Assembly (NCBI RefSeq): GCF_913775985.1
Contig: NZ_CAJYMB010000154.1
Location: 1-47,151, forward strand
DNA from: an uncultured Pluralibacter sp.
GTDB lineage: Bacteria; Pseudomonadota; Gammaproteobacteria; Enterobacterales; Enterobacteriaceae
Length of the DNA: 47,151 nt
Direction of reading: 5' to 3'
Shown: positions 7,004 through 15,664 of the stretch, piece after piece
Position numbering within the stretch: the stretch's first letter is position 1
Layout: each line of letters begins with the position of its first letter
The notes under the pieces: model-generated
Database searches by the model: none
What the model saw: only the letters and a program-made list of their open reading frames with translations
What the model was told of the DNA's origin: nothing
Program-made: the position numbers and the translations under genes

Positions 7004-7408
7004 ATGAACTTTGCCAATCGACTAAAGAAAGCCATTGCTGAACAGGGTATTTCTCAAGCCGAACTTGCCCGCAGACTTGGAGTAAAAGCTCAGTCTGTCA
7101 ATGGTTGGTGTAACGCCGACATCTTTCCTCGGATGGAGGTTTTGACACAGCTAGAGTCCGCAACAGGATATCCACTCTACTGGTTCTTCCTTGATGATTC
7201 GACTGATGGTGTTGAGATAGAGCAACCTCAAAAGAGGATCGGCGCTTCACACTCGGATGATGAAAATAGATTGCTTTCGCTTTTCAGGCAACTTCCCACT
7301 AATGAAGAGCGTGAGAGGGTTATAATTTCAGTGGAGGAAAGGCTGCAGGAGATAGAGGATGTCGCTAAAGCCTTTTTAGCAACTAGAAAGATTTCAAAAA
7401 ACAAATAG
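7004..7408 (+). CDS. CI-like prophage repressor, short form
   Basis: This 134-residue protein has an N-terminal XRE helix-turn-helix (residues 1-60; SQAELARRLGVKAQSVNGW is the helix pair) and a helical C-terminal region (LLSLFRQLPTNEERERVI...) probably used for oligomerisation. It lacks the LexA-like S24 peptidase domain of lambda CI, so RecA-stimulated self-cleavage is not expected. A TATAAT at 6970-6975 gives a start near 6982; the Shine-Dalgarno is weak. It is divergent from the Cro-like gene, with matched operators on both sides. Confidence 0.85.
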   Translation: MNFANRLKKAIAEQGISQAELARRLGVKAQSVNGWCNADIFPRMEVLTQLESATGYPLYWFFLDDSTDGVEIEQPQKRIGASHSDDENRLLSLFRQLPTNEERERVIISVEERLQEIEDVAKAFLATRKISKNK

Positions 7409-7433
7409 TTATCTACTCCCACGCTTGATGCAT

Positions 7434-7455
7434 AGCGCCTTATGGCGCTTTTTTT
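7434..7455 (+). terminator. Intrinsic terminator of the repressor gene
   Basis: The stem AGCGCC/GGCGCT (7434-7439 and 7444-7449) has a four-base loop, TTAT, and leads into a run of seven T. It lies 25 bases after the repressor stop codon and separates repressor transcription from the rightward early promoter. Confidence 0.9.
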
Positions 7456-7466
7456 ATGTCATTGTA

Positions 7467-7507
7467 TATCGATTTAATTTGACACATATCGATTGAATCG
7501 ATAATAC
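7467..7507 (+). promoter_or_regulatory. Rightward early promoter with two operator sites (OL-like)
   Basis: TTGACA (7479-7484) is a perfect -35. A 17-base spacer leads to TAATAC (7502-7507), a poor -10; GATAAT at 7500-7505 is an alternative. Two operator-like sites cover it: 7467-7483, and 7487-7503, which is a perfect 17-base palindrome TATCGATTGAATCGATA. The arrangement (one site over the -35, one in the spacer, 20 bases centre to centre) mirrors the leftward promoter. Confidence 0.75.
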
Positions 7508-7654
7508 TATTCCCACAGCAACGCCATCTAGGCAGGAAGCCCACGCAGTAGCTGCCGGCGGCATACGAAGCACCGGATGAGATGGCAATGACAATGCGCA
7601 GCAGGTTTCAACGTTCAGGCAGCCTGCCTTTAATGGCAAAAAAGGAAATTCAAC

Positions 7655-7795
7655 ATGACAGACTTTGCACGCAATCCATCGAGATGCCAGGCAGTACGTC
7701 TGCCCTTATTTTGGGCCGTCATTCGCCGCATCTGCTACTTCCTCGCCCAGAAAGGCGATCCGGCTGCCGACCAACAGCCAGCAGTTCATCAGTAA
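7655..7795 (+). CDS. Small early phage protein, unknown function
   Basis: A 46-codon frame starts MTDFARNPSRCQAV after AAGGA. It has a hydrophobic, aromatic middle (LPLFWAVIRRICYFLA) and a polar tail. The stop TAA is the first part of a repeated linker. It is the first recognisable gene of the rightward early operon, about 140 bases from the promoter. A short amphipathic peptide at this place could be membrane-active or an antagonist of a host protein; I cannot assign a function. Confidence 0.5.
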   Translation: MTDFARNPSRCQAVRLPLFWAVIRRICYFLAQKGDPAADQQPAVHQ

Positions 7796-7812
7796 TCGAG
7801 TTTTGAATAATG
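7793..7812 (+). repeat. Stop-to-start linker repeat, copy C
   Basis: The sequence TAATCGAGTTTTGAATAATG joins the stop codon of the 46-residue gene to an ATG at 7810. That ATG is in frame with the protein annotated from 7960, so a 160-residue longer form is possible. Confidence 0.75.
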
Positions 7813-7923
7813 GCTGTTGCCAGCCCCATGCCCGGTGCACAGAGCATGATGATGGTAATACCGCCATCGCAGCCAAACAGGAGACGAAGACCTGTTCTGG
7901 TTAAATTGGAAAAATGTTCTTTT

Positions 7924-7947
7924 GCCCGTCAAGCGGCGGGCCTTTTT
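7924..7947 (+). terminator. Possible early terminator inside the rightward operon
   Basis: GCCCG (7924-7928) pairs with CGGGC (7937-7941) across an eight-base loop, followed by CTTTTT. It lies just before the GGAGG of the next gene. In lambda-like phages such early terminators are read through after antitermination; no N-like gene is obvious here. Confidence 0.5.
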
Positions 7948-7959
7948 CCGGAGGTTTAT

Positions 7960-8292
7960 ATGTCAGCAAATGAACTGGCATTGCGATTCAGTAGCGCGCC
8001 AGCAGAGCAACTGATTGGCGTTCTCCCGGTGCTGGAGGTCAAAGAGGCACTGCGTGAAGAAGTCGAGGACGATGTGCTGAATGAAGTGTGGCAGGAGCAT
8101 CAGTTCGAGATGGATGCTGTTGAAGAGCAGGCGGACGAAGCGAACCGACTTGCCAGCAAATTTGAACTTGTTGCAGAAGCATTTGGGACCGCTATCAAGC
8201 AGGCGGTACAGCTACTTCCTAACTGCGAAGTTAAAACCATTTTAAACGACGCATTAGAGGAACATCCAGGCTACGGGCGCGACCCTCAATAA
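7960..8292 (+). CDS. Hypothetical acidic early phage protein
   Basis: This 110-residue, strongly acidic and helical protein begins MSANELALRFSSAPAEQLIG. A GGAGG seven bases upstream supports the start at 7960. An in-frame ATG at 7810, placed at the end of a repeated linker, would add 50 residues with a proline/arginine-rich stretch (PPSQPNRRRRPV). The two forms might both be made. I do not recognise the family. It lies between the small first gene and the exonuclease gene of the rightward early operon. Confidence 0.65.
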   Translation: MSANELALRFSSAPAEQLIGVLPVLEVKEALREEVEDDVLNEVWQEHQFEMDAVEEQADEANRLASKFELVAEAFGTAIKQAVQLLPNCEVKTILNDALEEHPGYGRDPQ

Positions 8293-8297
8293 CGCAA

Positions 8298-8317
8298 AAA
8301 CCCGCCGAAGCGGGTTT
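8298..8317. terminator. Hairpin after the acidic early gene
   Basis: AAACCCGC and GCGGGTTT (8298-8305 and 8310-8317) form a perfect stem with a CGAA loop, six bases after a stop codon. The T tract on the plus strand is short (TTTG) and on the minus strand is longer. It resembles the terminator at 566-584 and may attenuate the rightward operon. Confidence 0.55.
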
Positions 8318-8347
8318 GTACGCCGGTCAGCCGACCAAAGCTTTCCG

Positions 8348-8367
8348 GAATCGAGTTTTGAACAATG
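8348..8367 (+). repeat. Stop-to-start linker repeat, copy D
   Basis: The sequence GAATCGAGTTTTGAACAATG ends in an ATG (8365) that opens a 30-codon frame to 8457, overlapping the exonuclease gene start by 26 bases. Here the usual upstream stop codon has become GAA, which suggests the gene once before it has been lost or changed. Confidence 0.7.
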
Positions 8368-8431
8368 ACCACTACCCAAGGGGAGCTATCAAAGTCCCGG
8401 GTATCTTACAACCTAAAGGAACCCGAACGCA

Positions 8432-10504
<2,073 letters not shown>

Positions 10505-10573
10505 TTTTCCAATTTCAGCATTCTACCCACCAGCCAGTTATCTTTAACTGGCTGGCTATCGGAGGTGATAGCC

Positions 10574-10807
10574 ATGTACGAACTCACACTGTCACCTGCG
10601 GAAATTGCAGAAGTAACAGGTTATCGACGCTATACCGAGCAGCAGCGCCAACTGCGCTGCCATGGCATTCCGTTTACTACTGACGGCAGAAACAGGCCAA
10701 TAGTGTTACGAAAAAACCTGGCACCGAATATCTCTGAATTACCAAAGGTTGATGAATATGTTGCAACAGAACCTGACTTCGACGCCATTTATGGGACGAC
10801 CACGTAA
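10574..10807 (+). CDS. DUF4224 family protein next to integrase
   Basis: This 77-residue protein has the DUF4224 pattern: LSPAEIAEVTGYRRYTEQQRQLRCHGIPFTTDGRNRPIVLR, an AlpA/excisionase-like small DNA-binding fold. I chose the ATG at 10574 because a full GGAGGTGA lies just upstream; the GTG at 10565 is inside that signal. It overlaps the integrase start by 17 bases and lies where xis is normally found, so a role in excision or integrase control is plausible but not shown. Confidence 0.75.
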   Translation: MYELTLSPAEIAEVTGYRRYTEQQRQLRCHGIPFTTDGRNRPIVLRKNLAPNISELPKVDEYVATEPDFDAIYGTTT

Positions 10808-11816
10808 AAATCCGAAGGATGCTCAACTGCCGCCTCGGGTAACAAAAAACAAATACAGCTATGTTTGGAAGCCAAAGGGAACTAAAAAAAGCGTTACGCT
10901 GGGAAAAATACGCGAAACCAGCATGTCGAAACTTTGGGCTACCTACGAGAAAGAAAAATCGAAACATCATGACGTAATGACTTTCTCAAAATTGTGGGGG
11001 ATGTTTCTCGACAGCCCAACGTTTACCGAACTGGCTGCTCGAACTCAAAAAGATTACGCTCAACATCAGAAAAAACTACTCGCGGTATTTGGAAAAATGA
11101 GGGCTGATGAAATCAAGATTGAGCAGGTCAGAATTTTTATGGACAAGCGGGGTTTAACCAGTAAGAACCAGGCCAATCAAGAAGTCTCAAGTATGTCGCG
11201 GGTTTTTGGTTGGGGATTTGAAAGAGGCTATGTGAAGGTGAATCCATGCCGGGGGATCAGGAAATTTACTCTTGTAGATAGAGACGTGTATATACCGGAT
11301 GAAGACTACCTGGCTATTTATGAAAATGCCAGGCCGGAAGTGCAGGTAGCCATGGAGATATCGTATCTGTGTGCAGCGCGAGAGGGGGATGTATTTGACC
11401 TCAAAGTTACTGACTTGCGCCACGACGGCATTTTCATTGAACAAAATAAAACTGGTAAAAAGCAAATAAAGAAATGGACACCGCGTCTACAGGCTGCAAT
11501 CGCGCTGGCCAGTAAACATTTTGCCAATAAATCTGCCGAGGGTTTTATTGTACCATCACCCAGCGGCGGGAAGATGAACAGGAAAACGTTTAATACTTGG
11601 TGGAATAATGCAAAAAAAGCAGCTGCTCTAAAACTTGGTAGACCGATTCCGGGAACATTTCACGATATAAAAGCAAAAGCCATTTCTGATTATGAGGGAA
11701 GCAGTAAAGAGAAACAACTTTTCAGCGGCCACAAGACAGAAAGTCAGGTCGTAACTTATGACCGAAAAATTAAAATTTCCCCATCACTTAACAAACCAAG
11801 GTTAGATATCAATTAG
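10791..11816 (+). CDS. int: Tyrosine-type phage integrase
   Basis: This 341-residue protein begins MGRPRKNPKD, has an arm-binding N-terminus, a core-binding domain (about 60-160) and a catalytic domain. Active-site residues seen are Arg197 (AAREGD), His291 and Lys294 (HDIKAKA), His314 (SGHKTESQ) and the nucleophile Tyr323 (VTYDRK). Box II has Lys where Arg is usual. It should recombine the phage attP with the 3' end of serT, which lies 2 kb away. The start at 10791 is inside the DUF4224 gene without a clear Shine-Dalgarno, suggesting translational coupling; an in-frame ATG at 10749 is an alternative. The stop overlaps the convergent cargo gene by four bases. Confidence 0.93.
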   Translation: MGRPRKNPKDAQLPPRVTKNKYSYVWKPKGTKKSVTLGKIRETSMSKLWATYEKEKSKHHDVMTFSKLWGMFLDSPTFTELAARTQKDYAQHQKKLLAVFGKMRADEIKIEQVRIFMDKRGLTSKNQANQEVSSMSRVFGWGFERGYVKVNPCRGIRKFTLVDRDVYIPDEDYLAIYENARPEVQVAMEISYLCAAREGDVFDLKVTDLRHDGIFIEQNKTGKKQIKKWTPRLQAAIALASKHFANKSAEGFIVPSPSGGKMNRKTFNTWWNNAKKAAALKLGRPIPGTFHDIKAKAISDYEGSSKEKQLFSGHKTESQVVTYDRKIKISPSLNKPRLDIN

Positions 11817-12433
11817 CCTAAGTCATCATACCACTTTTCAATTTCTTTCCATTTTTGGCGCATGAAATAAAGGGGACGTAATGGCTTAGATGGGCGATGG
11901 TGATTCTGAAACACAGTATAAATATGATTCATGCTTTCTTGGGAGTATGCTAGAATCTCCTGAACTCGCGCCGCCCTCTCTTGAGGGCTAAGGCTTATAG
12001 ACTTCTCGCAATCCAACGTAACTTTTGACAGAAATAATGGGAATACAGATTTATCGATATGTATTCCTCGCCCGTCCAAAAGTTCAATATATTTTACTGA
12101 TTGATTCATTTTAGCAAACACGTTCATAACAAAAAGACGCGACTGAGTACCATCATCGAAGTGTTTAACTGTTTGGCGAATACCATTTTTTCGATTAATG
12201 TTTTTTTGTTTATGAGATTTATTTAACCAATATTCAATCGAGATGTCGGAAATTTCATGAATAAGCTTGCATAAAGAATCGACTAAAGATTTACTTTCAG
12301 AGCGAGTAGCTAATTTTACAGAGTTATTATAGGTAACAGCCCATCCAACGAAAACTAACACTATACTTGTAAGGCTAAACATCCATGTATTATGGGCTAC
12401 TGTATCAAGTAGCCCAGTCTCAGGTTTTACCAC
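11813..12433 (-). CDS. Cargo protein with one N-terminal membrane segment
   Basis: This 206-residue protein begins at a GTG with AAGGGA seven bases upstream. Residues about 17-38 (MFSLTSIVLVFVGWAV core) form a single membrane helix. The rest is mostly helical, basic and soluble, with a C-terminal KWKEIEKWYDDLG. It is the last gene of a three-gene operon, 11 bases after the DUF4325 gene. Base composition is visibly AT-richer than the host genes. I do not recognise the family. By position it could be the membrane effector or output of a regulatory pair encoded upstream; this is inference. Confidence 0.7.
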   Translation of the reverse strand: MVKPETGLLDTVAHNTWMFSLTSIVLVFVGWAVTYNNSVKLATRSESKSLVDSLCKLIHEISDISIEYWLNKSHKQKNINRKNGIRQTVKHFDDGTQSRLFVMNVFAKMNQSVKYIELLDGRGIHIDKSVFPLFLSKVTLDCEKSISLSPQERAARVQEILAYSQESMNHIYTVFQNHHRPSKPLRPLYFMRQKWKEIEKWYDDLG

Positions 12434-12444
12434 TTAACAGTCCC

Positions 12445-12771
12445 TTAAGCTTTTTCTGGCTCAGCATTGTCTATAAAACGCTCAATCTGCTCTTTATAGA
12501 AAGGCATATCGCTTTTTATGACCAGACGTCTTTTTAGCCCTATCTTAGGCAATCCTTCCTTACGAACAAGGCCACCAAAAGCTTCTTCAAGAAAAGACGA
12601 GCCAATGCCTAGGGCGATGCCGTTAAAGTCGACTACAACTTCTTGTTCCCCTGTACGCAAAGCAGGAACCAAGAAATCTTTACGAAATTTTTCAGCACTA
12701 TAAGGACTGTCGCTCACGAATCTGCCAAAAGGTGTCTTCGAAAAGTCCTTCGCTATGACGATGTTAATCAT
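12445..12771 (-). CDS. STAS-like DUF4325 protein
   Basis: This 108-residue protein fits DUF4325: the N-terminal INIVIAKDFSKTPFGRF, then FRKDFLVPAL, the strand VVVDFNGIALGIGSSFLEEAFGGLVRKEG, and a short C-terminal region (LVIKSDMPFYKEQIERFI). This family has a STAS-like fold related to anti-anti-sigma factors and is usually found next to GHKL ATPases, as here. The start overlaps the end of the ATPase gene by eight bases and has GAGGAGAAG before it, so the two proteins are probably made together and interact. Confidence 0.85.
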   Translation of the reverse strand: MINIVIAKDFSKTPFGRFVSDSPYSAEKFRKDFLVPALRTGEQEVVVDFNGIALGIGSSFLEEAFGGLVRKEGLPKIGLKRRLVIKSDMPFYKEQIERFIDNAEPEKA

Positions 12772-13687
12772 CTTCTCCTCTCCTCGGAACCAAAGACCAC
12801 TCGATTAGGGTTCCCGGTATGTTTTCTGAAAGCCACTCGCAAGTAGGCTGACCATCACTTGAATTGTAGCGGTATCTAGCGTGTCCAGTTAATACTAGTA
12901 GTGATTCGGACTCCGCACATCCAGATCCTATAGGCCTTTTTATATCCTCAGAACCATTACCACGTCCAGCATTTAAATACCTTGAGTGGCCTGAAGATAG
13001 CGCAACCTCAACAGTTGTCGATTCACCTATGGTACCTGATGCATCGATAACAGGCCCAAAAGACCTGTGTATTCCTAAACCTAGGTCACAAATGATGAAA
13101 ACAACCGCATTTTTTTCCTTGCTGTACCATGAGCATTGCCACCAGCGCTTACCGCCTAATACCTCGATTTGTGAAGAAAAGCTGTCATCCTCATACGCAT
13201 GGTATGACACGTTAAGCATGGCTTCGTTCAAAGCTGAGCTCATTAATGCAAATGCGTCTGGGTTGAGTAATGCCTTTTCCTGGAGGGTCATCACCGTTCT
13301 TAACCAGTGATCGAATGGTTCCACAGCCGATTGATAGTACCGCTTGTCCGCGACCAAACCATCTAATTTTTTCTGTGTGTTGGCAACTAAAGCATTGGAA
13401 AGGCCCGTAGTCACGATCCAACGATGACCATCAGGATTGTCTTCTTTTTTGGGGAATTTAAAGCGAATTCTGCTTTGGACTTGAACCAGTAGTTGCGCAC
13501 GATTAACTATGGCGAACAAAAGGACTGTTGCCGCGGCTGTCGCGTAGACAACTTCGGATAGATCAATGGTAACTTCATTGGCATTTTTTACAGCAGTCAC
13601 ATCAATCATATTTAGGAATTTGAGTGTTGCCGACCGGTGCTCATCTTTGTAAACGCATAACGTTTTAGGACTTACAAGTTTTGTCAT
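12764..13687 (-). CDS. GHKL ATPase (RsbW/SpoIIAB-like) with STAS-like N-terminus
   Basis: This protein has 307 residues. Residues 1-85 look STAS-like (VTIDLSEVVYATAAATVLLFAI). Residues 140-300 form a GHKL ATPase: N box SALNEAMLNVSYHAY (151-165, with Glu155 and Asn159), G1 box DLGLGI (201-206), a glycine-rich GRGNGS (241-246) and the closing GTLIEW (292-297). No histidine-phosphotransfer domain is visible, so it is more like anti-sigma kinases than sensor kinases. I chose the ATG at 13687 because AAGGA lies nine bases upstream; an in-frame ATG at 13777 would run into the serT terminator. It is the first gene of the cargo operon. Confidence 0.8.
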   Translation of the reverse strand: MTKLVSPKTLCVYKDEHRSATLKFLNMIDVTAVKNANEVTIDLSEVVYATAAATVLLFAIVNRAQLLVQVQSRIRFKFPKKEDNPDGHRWIVTTGLSNALVANTQKKLDGLVADKRYYQSAVEPFDHWLRTVMTLQEKALLNPDAFALMSSALNEAMLNVSYHAYEDDSFSSQIEVLGGKRWWQCSWYSKEKNAVVFIICDLGLGIHRSFGPVIDASGTIGESTTVEVALSSGHSRYLNAGRGNGSEDIKRPIGSGCAESESLLVLTGHARYRYNSSDGQPTCEWLSENIPGTLIEWSLVPRRGEDD

Positions 13688-13731
13688 CGTTAGCGATCCT
13701 TGCAGAACCCGTGCAGTGAAGATCGATTTTA

Positions 13732-13761
13732 TACCAAGCGAATATACCAACACTTTACCAA
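13732..13761. repeat. Three TACCAA repeats near the attachment site
   Basis: TACCAA occurs at 13732-13737, 13745-13750 and 13756-13761, 13 and 11 bases apart, 49 to 78 bases from the tRNA 3' end. Short direct repeats at this distance are what arm-type integrase sites look like. The stretch also lies just upstream of the ATPase gene, so they could be regulator sites instead. Confidence 0.4.
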
Positions 13762-13772
13762 GTGCACAAAAC

Positions 13773-13804
13773 AACAAAGGGGTACCTTTCGGTAACCCCT
13801 TGTT
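13773..13804 (-). terminator. Bidirectional terminator between serT and the prophage cargo
   Basis: Two GC-rich arms, 13773-13786 and 13791-13804, pair around a TTTC loop with one bulged base per arm. On the minus strand it is followed by T-rich sequence and would end serT; on the plus strand TTGTTTT follows. It lies at the prophage side of the attachment site, so it may be supplied by the phage. Confidence 0.75.
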
Positions 13805-13809
13805 TTAAT

Positions 13810-13897
13810 TGGCGGAAGCGCAGAGATTCGAACTCTGGGAGGGTTTCCCCTCGCCGGTTTTCAAGACCGGTGCCTTCAACCGCTCGGCCACGCTTCC
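13810..13897 (-). tRNA. serT: tRNA-Ser (anticodon TGA)
   Basis: The 88 bases read on the minus strand start GGAAGCGTGGCCGAG and end in GCTTCCGCCA, with a matched seven-base acceptor stem, TTCGAAT T-loop, long variable arm and anticodon TGA (13863-13861). CCA is encoded. It reads UCA and related serine codons. The prophage integrase cluster lies directly beyond its 3' end, so serT is the probable attachment gene, and the prophage keeps the tRNA whole. Confidence 0.97.
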
Positions 13898-13909
13898 TAA
13901 GTGCTGCGA

Positions 13910-13938
13910 ACTATAAACATCCCCGACCATCGTGTAAA
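13910..13938 (-). promoter_or_regulatory. serT promoter
   Basis: On the minus strand TTTACA (13938-13933) and TATAGT (13915-13910) are 17 bases apart, followed by a GC-rich stretch and then the tRNA. A GC-rich discriminator is typical of stringently controlled stable RNA promoters. Confidence 0.8.
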
Positions 13939-14038
13939 GCCCGAAGATGTTCGTTTGCTCTAAAAACAATCAAAAACAAGTTAATCGCATGAATTATGGA
14001 CACTTCGCGCAGATTAACAGCATTTTAAACCATGAAAT

Positions 14039-15664
14039 TCAGTGCTTAAGGATGTACATATCTTTGGTGTAGTAGAACCCGAGCCTGTCCGAGTTAAAGC
14101 CGCCGACCCAGGGTTTCACCAGGTGAGCGCGTACGTAATGGTAAACGGGGATCGCCGGCACATCCTGCGCGAGCATGTTTTCCGCCTGCTGATAGTATTT
14201 GCCGCGTTCGGCAACATCGGACGCTTTGGCCGCATTGATCAGCGCCTGGTCGTATGCCGGGTTGCTGTACTTGCTGGTATTTTCGCTGTCGCCGGTGCGG
14301 AAATTATTCAGGAACGTTGCGGCGTCGTCGTAATCGGCAATCCACGCATAGCGGACGAGGTCAAAGTTACCGGTGTGCATGCTGTCCAGCATGGTCTTCC
14401 ACTCCTGGTTTTGCAGCTTAACCTCGACACCAAGGTTCTTTTTCCACATTGAACTGGCAGCAATAGCGATCCTCTGGTGCGATTCAGAAGTGTTATAGAG
14501 CAAATTAAAGGAAAGCGGATGCTCCGCACCAAAACCGGCGTCAGCCAGCAGCTTTTTTGCCTCCGTGATGCGTTTTTGCATCGGCCAGCTGGCGTAGTCG
14601 GGATTCTTGAGATTGATGCCGCCAATCTCGGTTTGGCTAACTATCCACGCCGGACGCTGCCCCTGCCCCAGCACCTTGTCGGCAATGATGTCTTTATCCA
14701 GCGCCATATTCAGGGCGCGGCGCACGCGTGGGTCGTTGAAAGGGGCTTTTGTGGTATTAAACTCGTAATAATAGGTGGCCAGCTGCGGGGAGATCTTAAG
14801 CTGAGTCCCCATCGTCTTCTTCAGCTGTGCAAACTGGTTAATCGGCACGGTGTAGACAATATCGATCTCTCCGGCTTTGTAGCGATTAACATCGGCGGTT
14901 TCAGAGGTGATGGGTAAATAGGTGACCTTATTAATGACCGTATGCGCATTATCCCAGTAGCGCGGGTTGCGCTCGGCAACAATGCGTTCGTTAACCACCC
15001 ACTGGGTGGGCTTATAAGGTCCGCTGGTCACAATATTTGCAGGCTGGGTCCACTTGTCGCCGAAGCGTTTGACCACCGCCGGATCCAGCGGGACCAGGAT
15101 GTAGTGGTCGAGCATCTGCAACAGCGAGGCGTTCGGCTGGGTTAAGGTTATCTGCAGCGTGCTCTCATCAAGCGCCTTCACGCCCAGCGCATCTGGCGTT
15201 TTTTTGCCTTGATTAATCTCTGCGGCATTAACCACGTGCATATTGGCGAGATAGCTGGCGTAGGGCGAAACAGTTTTTGGATCCACCAGCCGCTGCCAGC
15301 TCCAGACCACGTCCTGCGCGGTAATGGGCGTTCCGTCTGACCAGGTGATGCCGGGGCGCAGATGGAAAGTCCAGACGGTATTGTCCTTTTGTTCCCAGGA
15401 CTTCGCCAGCCGCGGCTCGATGGTGCCATCGGCAGCGACAGCCACCAGCCCATCGAAAGTATCGCGTATAATATTGCCTTCAACGTCGCTTTCGACTTTA
15501 TGCGGATCCAGCGTGGAGGGCTCGCTGCCGTTATTCCTGACCAGCTCCTGCTTTTGCGCCAGCACGGCATCGGATGGAACCTGTGCCGCCATAAGCGATG
15601 TGGAAGCCAGTGACGTTGCGATCAATAAAGCGAGGCAGGAACGACGATGATGATGTGATTGCAT
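14039..15664 (-). CDS. OppA/MppA-family periplasmic peptide-binding protein
   Basis: This 541-residue protein has a basic N-terminus and signal peptide (about 1-27, ending near SLMAAQ), then the SBP family 5 pattern: EPSTLDPHKVESD, DGTPITAQDVVWSWQRLVDP, NPRYWDNAHTVINKV, TTKAPFNDPRVRRALNMALD and NLLYNTSESHQRIA. Length and pattern match OppA and MppA. It should bind oligopeptides in the periplasm. No permease or ATPase genes lie next to it, so it would have to share those of a distant opp system. E. coli has no such gene between serT and yccA. AAGGGA precedes the start. Confidence 0.9.
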   Translation of the reverse strand: MQSHHHRRSCLALLIATSLASTSLMAAQVPSDAVLAQKQELVRNNGSEPSTLDPHKVESDVEGNIIRDTFDGLVAVAADGTIEPRLAKSWEQKDNTVWTFHLRPGITWSDGTPITAQDVVWSWQRLVDPKTVSPYASYLANMHVVNAAEINQGKKTPDALGVKALDESTLQITLTQPNASLLQMLDHYILVPLDPAVVKRFGDKWTQPANIVTSGPYKPTQWVVNERIVAERNPRYWDNAHTVINKVTYLPITSETADVNRYKAGEIDIVYTVPINQFAQLKKTMGTQLKISPQLATYYYEFNTTKAPFNDPRVRRALNMALDKDIIADKVLGQGQRPAWIVSQTEIGGINLKNPDYASWPMQKRITEAKKLLADAGFGAEHPLSFNLLYNTSESHQRIAIAASSMWKKNLGVEVKLQNQEWKTMLDSMHTGNFDLVRYAWIADYDDAATFLNNFRTGDSENTSKYSNPAYDQALINAAKASDVAERGKYYQQAENMLAQDVPAIPVYHYVRAHLVKPWVGGFNSDRLGFYYTKDMYILKH

